From: Achatina immaculata
Lineage: Eukaryota > Mollusca > Gastropoda > Stylommatophora > Achatinidae
Length of the DNA: 64,000 nucleotides
Assembly: GCA_009760885.1 (NCBI GenBank)
Contig: CM019692.1
Coordinates: forward strand, 47,863,430 to 47,927,429
Direction of reading: 5' to 3'
The notes under the pieces: generated by a model
Seen by the model: only the letters and a program-made list of their open reading frames with translations
What the model was told of the DNA's origin: nothing
The model's database searches: none
Program-made: the position numbers and the translations under genes
Part shown: in pieces, positions 54,792-63,370 of the stretch
Position numbering within the stretch: the stretch's first letter is position 1
Layout: each line of letters begins with the position of its first letter

Positions 54792-57651
54792 ATCAGTCTT
54801 GGTTGCGCAGAAATAGTTCAAATATGTTCTGGGTGCATGGAGTTCAAGAGTTAAAAAAAAATTAAGCCAACCTTTTCTATAAGACTGTTAAGATAAGACT
54901 GACATGTAGAATTTATCCAAATGACTGTCAGTGTGGCCCCCGCTATGTTAAATTATAGCGTGGGCTGATTCACAGTCCAGTACACAGCGACACTGTCGCC
55001 GCACAGTTAATTGTCACCAGCAGGGCTGCCAACTTCGAGAGTTTAAGAGTACAACTTCAAAAAAGCGCAATTTCCGGATAAATCTTGCTAGATCAGGTTC
55101 GGAAGGAGCATTTACCATAACAGTGTTTAGGGCATGCCACCATAACGACCATTATTAGACACCCTTTTTTAGACAACAGGTTTGCATTGTACAGCTATTA
55201 CAAAGTTCAGATGGTTCTGAAGTCACAGACAGCTGGTCAGAAAGGACGCAGACCGATTGTTTTACAGCCCGGTAGAATATTGTGTTTAAAGTAGCTGTTA
55301 AAAAAAACATTAGTCATTGAAATAGCTATCCACGATCTCCTCGTTGTTGAAGAGATTTCCTGCGGTAACCATGTCACACTGGCTGCTTCTGGATGACCCA
55401 CGGTTACTGTTCTCATACATAACGAAAGTCTTGTGTGTTGCTAACACGCGCTTCATTGTCATCTGGGGAAGCTGCGTGGTCATGGAGTTAGGCGTCGCTT
55501 CAGGTGGTCGAGATCGCGGGTTTGAATCCCATCAGAAGTGCCAGGGATTTATTTTTTCTCGTGAGTAAATCCCAACCACCCCCCCCCCTTTACGTGTGAT
55601 GAAAAGTAGATGGAGGTGTATGGTTCAGTTTTACAAAACAAGAAAGAAAGAGTGAGTAAAGTGGGCAGAAACAAGAATGGCAGAAAGCAAAATGAGCACA
55701 TGCTAATGAAGAACAATCAGTCTAATATTTTGGCAAAAGCTATTTTCATGGATCATATTAAAAAAAAAAAACGCAACAGATGAAAAATACAGACTGGTTT
55801 TTTTTCCTCCTCTTAGTAAGAAAGACTTGCATAAAATGCGCCCAGGTAAACGTAGTGGAACACGATTTTCTCTTATCTTTCATATTTCTTTTATCCCAGA
55901 TGTCCTTGTGCATTGTCGCTCACGTTAAAAATCCATTGACATTTGGAAATATCGAAAAGAGTAGGCCTGTTAGCCACTGTCTGAGCGAAATTCTAGGAAA
56001 AATCTACTGCAGAAATGGGAACGTGGGCTGGAATGGGCAGCTGAGCAGATATGGGAATGTCTTGACTGGGATAAAACCATTTATGAACAAGGAACGAAAA
56101 TATCATTGTCACATATTTTTGTTAGTGTGTGTTGTGTGTATGTCACATTCGCAGTGAAGGCTTTGTATAAATATGTTACGTTGCATTCGCAATTAAGGCT
56201 TAACTTTTCCATCTGCAGCATTTCAACCACTTCATCTCGGGTCAGTCTGATAAGGGTTTGTTGTGTGAACTGAAAAAGCTGAATGAATACCTGGAGAGCC
56301 AAGACACCAAGTTCCTGGTGGACAATGTGCTCTCCTGGTCTGATTGTCACCTCCTGCCACGCCTGCAGCACATAAGAGTTGCTGGCAAAGTGAGTACTTT
56401 CTTTCACTTCACACACATGCATATATATATATATATATATCTTAAAGGGCTGTCATTATCACTGCACTTAGGACAAGCCCCATATATGCTCTGATCAGTA
56501 TTGAAGGTGGATCTCTGCATGGTCTCTGGAACCCTGATGAATGGAAGCAGCAGTGTGAGTGTCCTGACATTCAGTTAAACTCTGATATTGGTGAGGAGGA
56601 TTATGATGATGATGATGATAACAGGCTGCTGTGACTGCCCTTTTTTTTCTCCCGCAGGCATAGATAATAAGATTGATCATTACTCACCTATACAACTAAT
56701 TCTGAGGATCATGTGAATTACTGCACTGTTGTGGGGATCCTGGATTTCTGCTTTCTTCACCACTTGTGATATGGATCCCTGCATTGGTGTGAAGAGGACC
56801 CCATGGATCCCTGCATTGTTGTGGTGAGGATCCTGTGACTTCTTGTGTTGTTCACCAGGATGTTGTGATGAGGTCCTGTATATCCCCTACATTGTTGACC
56901 AAGAATGATGTGACATGGATTTCTACATTGTTGACCAGCATGTCATGGTAGTCTTTTGCCTAGAAGTACATCTTTACAGTAAGACAGAGCCTAAATCAGC
57001 TGTAGTTATCTAACCGGGGTAACAGAGTATGTACACTCCATCTCAAACATTTTATAAAATCTGCTATATCAGAGCCTTAGAAATATTGAAAATTTGGCAT
57101 CATTTGTAAATGGAAGCTACTTTTTGCCTGCTTGCATAAGGCTTGTTGGTAAAGTAAGTTATAAAAAGTAGTAGCTGCATTATCAAGTCAAGCTCATGTT
57201 GGAAATTTTGGCAAGCAGATTCAGAATTAGATAGTTTATCTGTAAAGATATTGTGGTTAGTAACCGTTTGAAATGCAAAAATGTTGGTAATCAGTCTTTG
57301 TTTTGAGAATATTTCTGGATTTTCAGCGGCTCAAGATGAGTTCATAAGTTTAATTAGAGATTTTTAACATAACTTCAGTTAATAGCTCAAGTTTTCTTAC
57401 AGGCATATCGTGACTTTGACATCCCCAAAGAATTCTCCTATATTTGGAAGTACCTCAAAAATGCCTACGAGCAGGAGTGTTTCAAATCCACCATGCCATC
57501 AGATCAAGACATAGTCTTCCACTATGAAAAGAAAGCAAGCTGTCCTCCACACAAGGGAAAGCAGACTGCCAAACCAACATTAGAGAAATTCACATACACA
57601 ACTGATGTGCCAGATGATTGCTTAAATGGGCTGGATGATGGCAATGGGCAG
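34056..57651 (+). CDS. Chloride intracellular channel (CLIC) protein, four exons (3' end open)
   Basis: The exons at 34056-34109, 36480-36827, 56219-56389 and 57403-57651 join in phase 0 throughout and encode 274 residues. CLICs have a GST-omega-like fold, exist as soluble redox proteins and can insert into membranes. The thioredoxin-like N-terminal domain carries C30-P-I-C33 ('GSCPICQQFFM'), followed by 'DFKVFTVQADCPPKNF'. The all-helical C-terminal domain has 'FLVDNVLSWSDCHLLPRLQ', 'HIRVAGK' and 'PSDQDIVFHYE'. This is closest to invertebrate EXC-4/Clic as I remember them. After exon 4 the frame is open at a GTGAGT donor; the last short exon is not settled. Intron 2 is about 19.4 kb. Confidence 0.93.
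34774..34912 (-). mobile_element. RTE-like LINE 3' scrap, minus strand
   Basis: The minus strand reads 'CATGATGAGAAGAAACAATC', then 'CAAGCTATCAAATGGAACAC', and ends 'GGAAGGATGTAAGATGTATA'. It has an internal deletion relative to the full 3' end. CLIC intron 1. Confidence 0.8.
35567..35870 (+). mobile_element. SINE family 1 with expanded internal repeat
   Basis: The tRNA-like head is degraded ('GGAGGTTCAAATCAAGC'). The body motif 'CACCCTCTAG' plus 'TGCTGACCATATCA' is tandemly repeated about four to five times at 35720-35810, whereas other copies have one. CLIC intron 1. Confidence 0.75.
36300..36340. repeat. Poly-C/poly-A tract
   Basis: A long C run (36311-36328) is joined to an A run. Confidence 0.85.
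36480..36827 (+). CDS. CLIC exon 2 (thioredoxin-like domain)
   Basis: Acceptor 'actgtctacag' and donor GTACGC, phase 0 on both sides, 116 codons. It contains the C-P-I-C redox motif and most of the GST N-domain, ending 'MLVVENLYK'. Confidence 0.95.
36828..39690. other. Start of the giant CLIC intron, little recognised
   Basis: No exon is seen. A minus-strand stretch at 37290-37600 encodes a broken LINE-like tail. The rest is AT-rich unique-looking sequence. Confidence 0.4.
39690..40450 (+). mobile_element. LINE C-terminal fragment, heavily decayed
   Basis: Discontinuous frames encode 'GLKINDEKTKYTRIARPEMK', 'EVRARIQAGNNTYF', 'YGSETWSTT' and a 3' end with 'GACAGACCAAGAGGGAGACC' and 'CAGCAATGAGCCGCAGTGGA'. 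It is related to the LINE 3' end at 3609-3848. Confidence 0.75.
41001..41780. mobile_element. hAT-like MITE carrying a 33-bp minisatellite
   Basis: The ends are 'CAAGGATTCCCAAACGGTG' and, in reverse complement, 'CAGCGTTTCCAAAACTGTG'. Near-matching 8-bp flanks GTCTAAGC and CTCTAAAC agree in six positions and fit the hAT nTCTAGAn-like target preference. There is no transposase; the interior holds the 41083-41470 array. Confidence 0.65.
41083..41470 (+). repeat. 33-bp minisatellite
   Basis: About 11-12 units of 'AATCAGTATCTGGTTCATTC' plus 'TGCGCTACCAATT'. Since 33 is divisible by three, long repetitive reading frames result; they are not genes. Confidence 0.95.
42085..42142. mobile_element. hAT-like terminal fragment
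   Basis: The reverse complement begins 'CAGCGGTTCTTAACCTGG', similar to the ends at 43314 and 54042. The partner end was not found with confidence. Confidence 0.45.
42285..42550 (+). repeat. Dispersed repeat DR1 copy
   Basis: It shares 'GACTCCACTACCACGTAGGG', 'GAGGTAGGACAGGATCTTAA' and the preceding block with copies at 7735 and 22340. A poly-C run (42387-42400) is inside. Confidence 0.55.
42562..43147 (+). mobile_element. RTE-like LINE 3' end, (AAGAT)n-tail family, copy R4
   Basis: It is 586 bp between a 9-bp duplication AGTATTCAT (42553-42561 and 43148-43156). It encodes 'MDGDTRKEVRIRIAKAASIF' onward. A stop near 43089 truncates the frame relative to R5. CLIC intron 2. Confidence 0.88.
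43312..43395 (+). mobile_element. hAT-like terminal fragment next to a minisatellite
   Basis: 'CAGTGCTTCTTAACCTGGCG' resembles a hAT inverted-repeat end. The 45-bp array begins about 80 bp further on. No right end was found before 44000. Confidence 0.45.
43395..43762 (+). repeat. 44/45-bp minisatellite
   Basis: About eight units of 'AAAGAACATCATATGGACTT' plus 'TACTTATTGCTTTATTTTTT'. Units differ mainly in the length of the T run. Confidence 0.95.
44000..45880. other. CLIC intron sequence, no feature recognised
   Basis: Apart from short CA and T tracts I see no gene and no named repeat here. Confidence 0.4.
45882..46035. mobile_element. hAT-like MITE, short
   Basis: The left end 'CAGTGGGTCCCAACCTGTGG' pairs with the reverse complement of the right end 'CAATGGTTCTCAACTTT'. 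About 154 bp; a target-site duplication is not evident. Confidence 0.6.
46307..46550 (+). mobile_element. tRNA-derived SINE, family 1
   Basis: 'GAAGTGGTTAGTGCACTGG', B box 'GGTTCGAATCC', and the same body as 3374-3604 with few differences. This pair is the best-conserved in the window. Confidence 0.88.
46551..48340. other. CLIC intron sequence, no gene supported
   Basis: It contains a C run (46868-46887), a G-rich segment at 47460-47580 and a CACGTG-type hexamer near 47118. The 119-codon open frame at 46924-47283 has no recognisable similarity. Confidence 0.4.
48344..48680 (-). mobile_element. tRNA-derived SINE, family 2, with shared flank
   Basis: Minus-strand 'GTGGTTCAAGTCCCAGG' (B-box region) with a tRNA-like 5' half at 48480-48545. 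Further right is 'GATACCCGGAAAGAAAATGA', also present beside the copy at 6950-7260. Confidence 0.65.
49990..50362 (+). repeat. 35-bp minisatellite
   Basis: About ten units of 'GGTTGGTGGATTATTCACCG' plus 'GCATACCTGAGTAAT'. The 'GGTGGATTATTCACC' core is a near-palindrome, so each unit can form a small hairpin. Confidence 0.95.
50826..50876. repeat. (CA)n and poly-C microsatellite
   Basis: A CA tract is followed by CCA units and a C run. Confidence 0.9.
52108..52470 (+). repeat. 45-bp minisatellite
   Basis: Eight units of 'TTTAAGTATATCCTCACACA' plus 'GAACTGCTATAAGATCTTTG' plus 'AGGCA'. The unit is a multiple of three, so repetitive open frames appear on both strands. Confidence 0.97.
53370..53955 (+). 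mobile_element. RTE-like LINE 3' end, (AAGAT)n-tail family, copy R5
   Basis: It is 586 bp between a 10-bp duplication AAATCATTTG (53360-53369 and 53956-53965). It has an open 184-codon frame from 'MDGDTRKEVRIRI' to 'RTTLRALCDV'. It is virtually identical to R3 over their shared part. CLIC intron 2. Confidence 0.92.
53967..54286. mobile_element. hAT-like MITE with duplicated left end
   Basis: A complete element runs from 54042 ('CAGCGGTTCCTAACC') to 54286 ('GGGAAACGCTG'), with flanks CTTTAAGT and CTTTAAAC (six of eight matching). A second left end 'CAGCGGTTCCCAACC' lies at 53967, directly after the target-site duplication of LINE copy R5. Confidence 0.65.
54716..54790. repeat. (TC)n/(TG)n/(TA)n microsatellite
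   Basis: Consecutive dinucleotide tracts. Confidence 0.95.
55475..55590 (+). mobile_element. tRNA-derived SINE head
   Basis: 'GAGTTAGGCGTCGCTTCAGG' with B box 'GGGTTTGAATCCCA', followed by 'AGGGATTTATTTTTTCTCG' as at 8180-8200. Short, truncated copy in CLIC intron 2. Confidence 0.55.
56219..56389 (+). CDS. CLIC exon 3 (helical domain)
   Basis: Acceptor 'ccatctgcag' and donor GTGAGT, phase 0, 57 codons. It encodes 'LLCELKKLNEYLESQDTKFL' to 'RLQHIRVAGK'. Confidence 0.95.
56500..57400. other. CLIC intron 3, no gene seen
   Basis: The stretch at 56735-56930 has a loosely repeated 'GATCCCTGCATTG' / 'TGTGGTGAGGATCCTGTGA' pattern. Nothing else was recognised. Confidence 0.4.
57403..57651 (+). CDS. 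CLIC exon 4
   Basis: Acceptor 'gttttcttacag' and donor GTGAGT, phase 0, 83 codons. It encodes 'AYRDFDIPKEFSYIWKYLKN', 'MPSDQDIVFHYEKK' and a C-terminal tail with 'FTYTTDVPDD' resembling the tail of Drosophila Clic. Without splicing, a stop would follow four codons later at 57673-57675. Confidence 0.93.
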
Positions 57652-58576
57652 GTGAGTTTTCCATCCTCAAATTAAAATCTCTTACTACGAAGTATTTTGA
57701 CAGGCCAAAAGATCCATAATTAGGAATAGAATACAAAAAAAGAAGATTCTGAACAGTTAATGAATCTGATCCGGTCAGAGATTCAGAATCAGACTGTGGC
57801 ATCATTGCATTCAGGACAGCTCCATATATTTTCCACCACATGCCACAGTATCCATCTAAGAGTACTATTAAACTTATTTTAGATGCTCCTGCGGGGTCAG
57901 CCTCAGTGCATGATTTCTGTTGCACCAGCAGTGATTCTGTAACCGACTAGTTAACTAATGATACATTCAAACTGTTTCTTTAGTGGGTTAATCATTGCAG
58001 ATGGCTGGGTTATATGCATGTATGTACAACAGCATACATTTCAGCACATAAATGCTGCAATAGTGCCCACCTGTAAAGGCCTGCAAGATCTGACATTGGA
58101 AGGTTTGGGTGTAAACAGAAGCTTGAGTATTGTACACATAGTTGATGGGAGTTCAGATCCTGGAACTTATACTAGGAAGGTGAAGAGTAACCTCCATTTG
58201 TGGAGTGCCTAAAAGAGAGGTGCTCAATAAACTTGATTGGTTTGTGTTCCTGTGTGTGGTGGTGGTGGAAGAGGGGGAGGTGGATATGAAGAAAATTTGA
58301 AATTGAATTTCAATTTTTAAAAAAATTTAATCTTGTTTAATTTTGCATTTATAGCTATATAACGTTCTGAAATTATTTTTTTTTCTTTATTGCGATTTTC
58401 ATTTTGCTTTCAGTAGTGAGACTGCTAGTATAAAAATGTCTAATTTCTGTACTCATAAACTGGTTTCAATGCATATGTTTATCATTGCATTGTGTGTATG
58501 CAGTGAACATGATTCCAGTACTTACCTCAGACTTCGGTTTCTAAGAACGAGTCTTTGGAAGTCCCTACATAATTGC

Positions 58577-58803
58577 TCAATCAATCAGTCAAGTGCCGTG
58601 GTGTAGGCGATCATTTCTCTCCACAATTTTCTGTCTTTAGATTTGATTACGAGATCCACTGGTGACTTTCTTCCTAGCTACACTGACAGCCCATCCAGTA
58701 ACTTCTCTCTCTGTCTTCCTCTGTCTCTTCTTCCCTCAATTTTTCCATTTGCCATAATGTGTTCCAGTTTTCCTCTTCTCAGAAAATGTCCTACAAATCT
58801 TGC
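58577..58803 (-). mobile_element. RTE-like LINE 3' end, minus strand
   Basis: It is the same 3' terminal sequence as 30612-30840 (for example 'ATCATTTCTCTCCACAATT' and 'TGGTGACTTTCTTCCTAGC'). The tail here is (TTGA)n-like rather than (TTAGAT)n. Confidence 0.85.
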
Positions 58804-58805
58804 TT

Positions 58806-58995
58806 GTCATAATTGCTAGTATAATTACACTTTTTGCTAGTATAGTTACACTTATTGCTAGTATGATTACACTGATTGCTAGTATGATTACACTGATTGC
58901 TACTATAATTACACTGATTGCTAGTATGATTACACTGATTGCTATTATAATTACACTTATTGCTAGTGTAAGTATATTGATTGCTAGCACATGCT
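58806..58995 (+). repeat. 21-bp minisatellite
   Basis: About nine units of 'ATTGCTAGTATGATTACACT' plus 'G'. It starts directly next to the 5' truncation point of the LINE fragment. Confidence 0.95.
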
Positions 58996-59327
58996 AAAGC
59001 TTAATGTTAGCACTCATGTTATTTGATGCCTGATTACTGTTTTTTCATATTGCAAGCAGTGATGTGCTTATTTGGCTGTAGTAAGTAGTTAATTGGATGA
59101 GGTTTTTTTTTTCTTTTTTTTTTTTTTAAATACATTTATTTATTGAAAAGTTCTTTGATGTGAATTACGTGGTTAGAAAGTGTCACATTAGTAATATAAT
59201 AATATGCATTAGAAATATAAAATAAGTAAGAAGATAATGCATGATTTTGTAGTTAGATTTCAAAGTTGCGTGCACTGATAGTCCATGATAGTTTTATTTG
59301 GATATTTCACCTTATTTTTTTTTTCAG

Positions 59328-59333
59328 AGCTAA
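59328..59333 (+). CDS. Candidate CLIC last exon (Ser-stop)
   Basis: A strong polypyrimidine acceptor ('TTTTTTTTTTCAG' ending at 59327) is followed in phase 0 by AGC TAA. This would end the protein one residue after exon 4. An alternative acceptor at 63932 would add 14 residues (63933-63977). Neither can be chosen from sequence alone. Confidence 0.25.
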   Translation, partial: S

Positions 59334-59726
59334 GTCCATAACAGGTAACTTGAATATCATAATGTATACAGTCTTCACTACTGTTGTAATATGTATTAAT
59401 TTGTTTTGTAAACTATGGTCTGCTACTTGGGCATGCATGCAGTCAGGAGTTCTCAAACCCTTAGTCATTTTAATTTGGGGGGGGGGGGGTTGTCATGAAT
59501 TAATTATTTTTTTTAATTTGTATTCTGATTGGTAGTTTTTAGTTTTGCTTACTGGGCATGAATTTATAACTTGGTTTGTCAGTCTTTGGTACTTTATGAT
59601 GGACTATTTAAGTTTGATATCATTCTTTGTGCATGGAAGTGCCTTGTATGATTCACAGTGGAACTTTAATGATGTGCATGGTTATGGCATTTGCAGAAAT
59701 TGTAAGGGTTTTTTTTATGCTGCTGC

Positions 59727-59739
59727 TGCTGCTGTTTGC

Positions 59740-59779
<40 letters not shown>

Positions 59780-59781
59780 GA
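59727..59781. repeat. (GCT)n/(GTT)n microsatellite
   Basis: Four or five GCT units are followed by about 15 GTT units, ending about 20 bp before the mariner insertion. Confidence 0.95.
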
Positions 59782-59803
59782 AGCTGCAGTTGTTTGCTTG
59801 CTA

Positions 59804-60743
59804 TGAGGGGAAGTCACTAAGTAGCTCACAAATGCCTGTTACAAAAAAACTAAATGCAACAGTAATTTGAAAACTTTTAATTTGTGAACCTACATTATTC
59901 CCCTATTTCTTAACGTAATTGCCACCAGCATTGATACATTTGTCCCATCGTGTAATCAGTGATGCAATACCCATGGCGTAAAGATCAGGAGTTCGATTTC
60001 TGTACCATTTTTTTGCTTCCGTTTCCACCTCTTCGTCACTCAAGAATCTTCTCCCGCCAAGGTGGTTTTTCACTGGATAAAACAGGTGAAAATCACTTGG
60101 AGCTAAGTCAGAACTATGGGGTGGATGTTCAAGAACTTCCCAACCCAACTGGCTAATTTTCTCTTGGGTTAACCAAGCCGTATGTGGTCTGGCATTGTCA
60201 TGAAGGAGAAGCACACCTCTAATCAGCAGACCAGGACATTTTCTTCAAATTGCATCCCGTAGCAGCAACAGAACTTCACAGTATGATACAGAATTCACAC
60301 TGTCACCATACTTCTGGAACTTGGTTAATAATCCTCCTTGATAATCCCAGAACACTGTCAGCATAACCTTCCCCGCAGAATAGGATGGCCAAGTCGGACT
60401 TTGTCAACAATTTTTGTGCGTCCCTGAGAAAATTCTTTTACCCAGTTATAGACCGCTTTACATGATAAACACTTTTCAACATAAACTGTAATCATTTCCT
60501 TATGAATGTCCTCAAGCCCACAAAAATCACACTACACTTCTCTGTTCTTCTTTGGTACACACTAACAGTTGGGTAGCTATTTTGTTATTGCTTTGTGCAT
60601 GCACACATAACTCCCAGTGCTACCTACATACAACTCTTATAAAGTTGGATGATGGTACTATCTAAGGATATATTTAAATACTATCTGATAACTGCCACTG
60701 ATAAAATATTTCAATTTGCTAGTTACTTAGTGACTTCCCCTCA
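59804..60743 (-). mobile_element. Mariner-type transposon, internally deleted
   Basis: The terminal inverted repeats TGAGGGGAAGTCACTAAGTA match over 20 bp and are flanked by TA duplications (59802-59803 and 60744-60745). On the minus strand 'VYNWVKEFSQGRTKIVD' (helix-turn-helix region), 'LLLHDNARPHTAW' and 'LEHPPHSSDLAPSDFHLF' (second catalytic Asp and D34D-type spacing) identify a mariner transposase. At 940 bp it is shorter than a typical 1.3 kb mariner and is frameshifted, so it cannot make active enzyme. Confidence 0.95.
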
Positions 60744-61574
60744 TATATTTGACCAGGAGGGTCAGACAGGCAGAACATATCCCAGAGTGGTTAAGAAAGA
60801 AGCTATCATATCAAGATCTATGTTCGCAACTTCGTGGAGATCAGTTGCTGGTAACTTACAAACAATTGATTCATAATCCCAGTCCATGGTGAATTTGACA
60901 CCCAACCACCAGCTCCGAAATCTTGTGTGATTTTTCTAAAATGTCCTACATAACCAGCTGTTTGAATCAAACCAACAAGTTTTTCTGCGTGGAAGTTTAA
61001 TCTTTTAATTTTCAGACAGAATGTGTGTCAAACAAGAAACACTTTACATAATTTCTCTTATTTTCCAAGGGAAGGTTTGTGGTTTTGTATCACTCCAGTT
61101 TCATAAATACTGCTAGAATCATGGGACCTATGTAAACTGTACATTCCTTTAGTCCTTTAAATGCAAGCTTATAAAGTTATTATTAGAACTAATATAGGAC
61201 AGCCATTTATACGATGTCAACCTGCATGATAAAAGTGCAATATGTAGGCAGTTATTGATTTTGAGGTGAGGGGGTGGGTAAGCTCGACTAATAAAGTACT
61301 CTTTTTTAATCACCTTGGAAACCATGTTATCGTTTAATAAGGAAAGTTTGAATCGTGTGATAATAGTTCCTGGAGGGGAAGAGTTCACTTTCTGTAGAGT
61401 TAATTTGCTGGTTCAACACTGTAGACCTGACATTTGTGTGAGGGTTTTAGTTGTGTGATATGGTAGTCATTTGTTATGTGAGCTTTTACTTGTTCTGTGT
61501 CTTTTGTGTGATAAGCCTTCAGTTTTCAACTAAAGACACTGGAAAACTCCAGGCCCGCCCAACAGATGGTTATA

Positions 61575-62025
61575 TCACACTGTTAAAGTCTCCATATAAG
61601 ATGACCAGTTCCACGTACCAGAGTACACTTTATATCACATGATTAAAACCTCCATGTACCAGCTCCACATACCAGGGTACACTTTATATCACATGATTAA
61701 AACCTCCATGTAGGTACCAGTTCCACATACCAGAGTACACTTTATATCACATGATTAAAACCTCCATGTACCAGCTCCACATACCAGAGTACACTTTATA
61801 TCACATGATTAAAACCTCCGTGTACCAGCTCCACATACCAAAGTACATTTTATATCACATGATTAAAACCTCCATCTAGGTACCAGTTCCACATACCAGA
61901 GTACACTTTATATCACATGATTAAAACCTCCATGTACCAGCTCCACATACCAGAGTACACTTTATATCACATGATTAAAACCTCCATGTAGGTACCAGTT
62001 CCACATACCAGAGTACACTTGTTTC
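61575..62025 (+). repeat. About 54/58-bp minisatellite
   Basis: About eight units of 'TATCACATGATTAAAACCTC' plus 'CATGTACCAGCTCCACATAC' plus 'CAGAGTACACTTTA'. Every second or third unit has an extra 'GTAG' and 'TTCC' for 'CTCC', giving a higher-order pattern. Confidence 0.95.
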
Positions 62026-63134
62026 AGAATACTTAGGATGTTTTGAGTTGATGTTGCAGCTTCTGGACTGCTTTATATTAAGTATATGGCTTATAGATTG
62101 TGCTTCATTAACTGAGTAAATTGAGTGTTACTTTTAAGTCCTTGTGATCATAAACGTAAGTTGGAGATCTCCGACATCAGATGTTATTCATCATCTGTTG
62201 GAGAAAGATGAAGAACTAAGTGTCCTTCATTTATCTCCCCAAAATTGTGGCGCTGTGATTGACAAGCATGAGGCACACTTCCATCAAGACATTTCTGCAC
62301 AGGAGAAGAAAAAAAGATACCAGGGAACACATCTGTGCTTGATGACTACCATTGGAATGTGACAAAAGATGCCTCAGAAGTAGAATATAAACAAAAAGGA
62401 AAATAATAAACAAGGATTTTGTATGCTCCCACAAAACTTACTGAATGAAGAATTTTGTTTTGTTAAAAAGTTGAATACTTAAATATCTCAGTATCAAGGG
62501 GTTTTTTTTTTTTTTTCTTTTTGTTCCATTGTTTAGTGAGAATTGACTTTTTTTTTTTTTTTAAACACCAATATTCTTAAGAGCTCTACTGAAAGTAATG
62601 TTTCAGAATTTTCTCATAGTCTTACTTATACTAAAGTATAGTTATTACTTTGCTGATCTTGGCTAAAAAAATTGTAAGCCAACACATTTCCATGACATTC
62701 ATGTGACCATTGGTCACTAGTCATGGTGAGTCATTTTAAGAGGGTTTTACCATTTGTGAAAAACTGGATAAAATGCTCTCAGTTCAGTTGTCTCTTACTT
62801 CAGGGATTGAATGTGCTGAAAACATGTAAGCCAGCATAAATTCACAAGGCCTTATTTTGAGAGAAAGAAAAAAATAATTCTTCAACAGTCCACATTGCAT
62901 GCTGTATTAAAAAAAAAAAAAAAGTAACAATCCTAAACCAAGGGATTTACTCAGAGAACCAACACTGTTTCATTACACCATTGCTAGGTTGTATATGCAC
63001 ATAATAGGTTTTTTTAAATTCCCTTTATTCTGTTTACATTATTGCAGTTTTAAATATGTCATTATAATGTAATGCCATTATATTACTCATCAGTGTTTGG
63101 GTGCCAGGAATACATATCAGTGACTTCCCAGTGG
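62026..63134. other. No gene supported
   Basis: AT-rich with several T and A runs. An open frame at 62144-62362 has no recognised similarity and a poor splice acceptor before it. Confidence 0.4.
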
Positions 63135-63370
63135 GCATCTGAGTGGCAATGTGGTTAGTCTCTCATAGTGAAGGTCGGGGGTTCGAATCTGGCCAGAGGC
63201 ACCCCAGTCACCCAGCTGTAGAATTGAGTACACAACGTCTTCTGGAATTAGGGAAGGAAAAGGTGACCGGGTGTGATGCCGACCACATCACCGTCTGGCG
63301 TTTCAATAGGTCAAGAAGAATTTGGGGACTGACACCATGTCTGCATGTGCCTTTAAGGCACCTTTACCAT
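63135..63370 (+). mobile_element. tRNA-derived SINE, family 1
   Basis: 'GGCAATGTGGTTAG' and B box 'GGTTCGAATCT' are followed by 'GGCACCCCAGTCACCCAGCT' and the family end 'TGCCTTTAAGGCAC'. A small deletion removes part of the A/B spacing. Confidence 0.82.

Noticed and set aside
62144..62362. CLIC last exon encoding about 70 residues
   Set aside because: The preceding sequence lacks a polypyrimidine acceptor in the required phase and the peptide does not resemble a CLIC tail.
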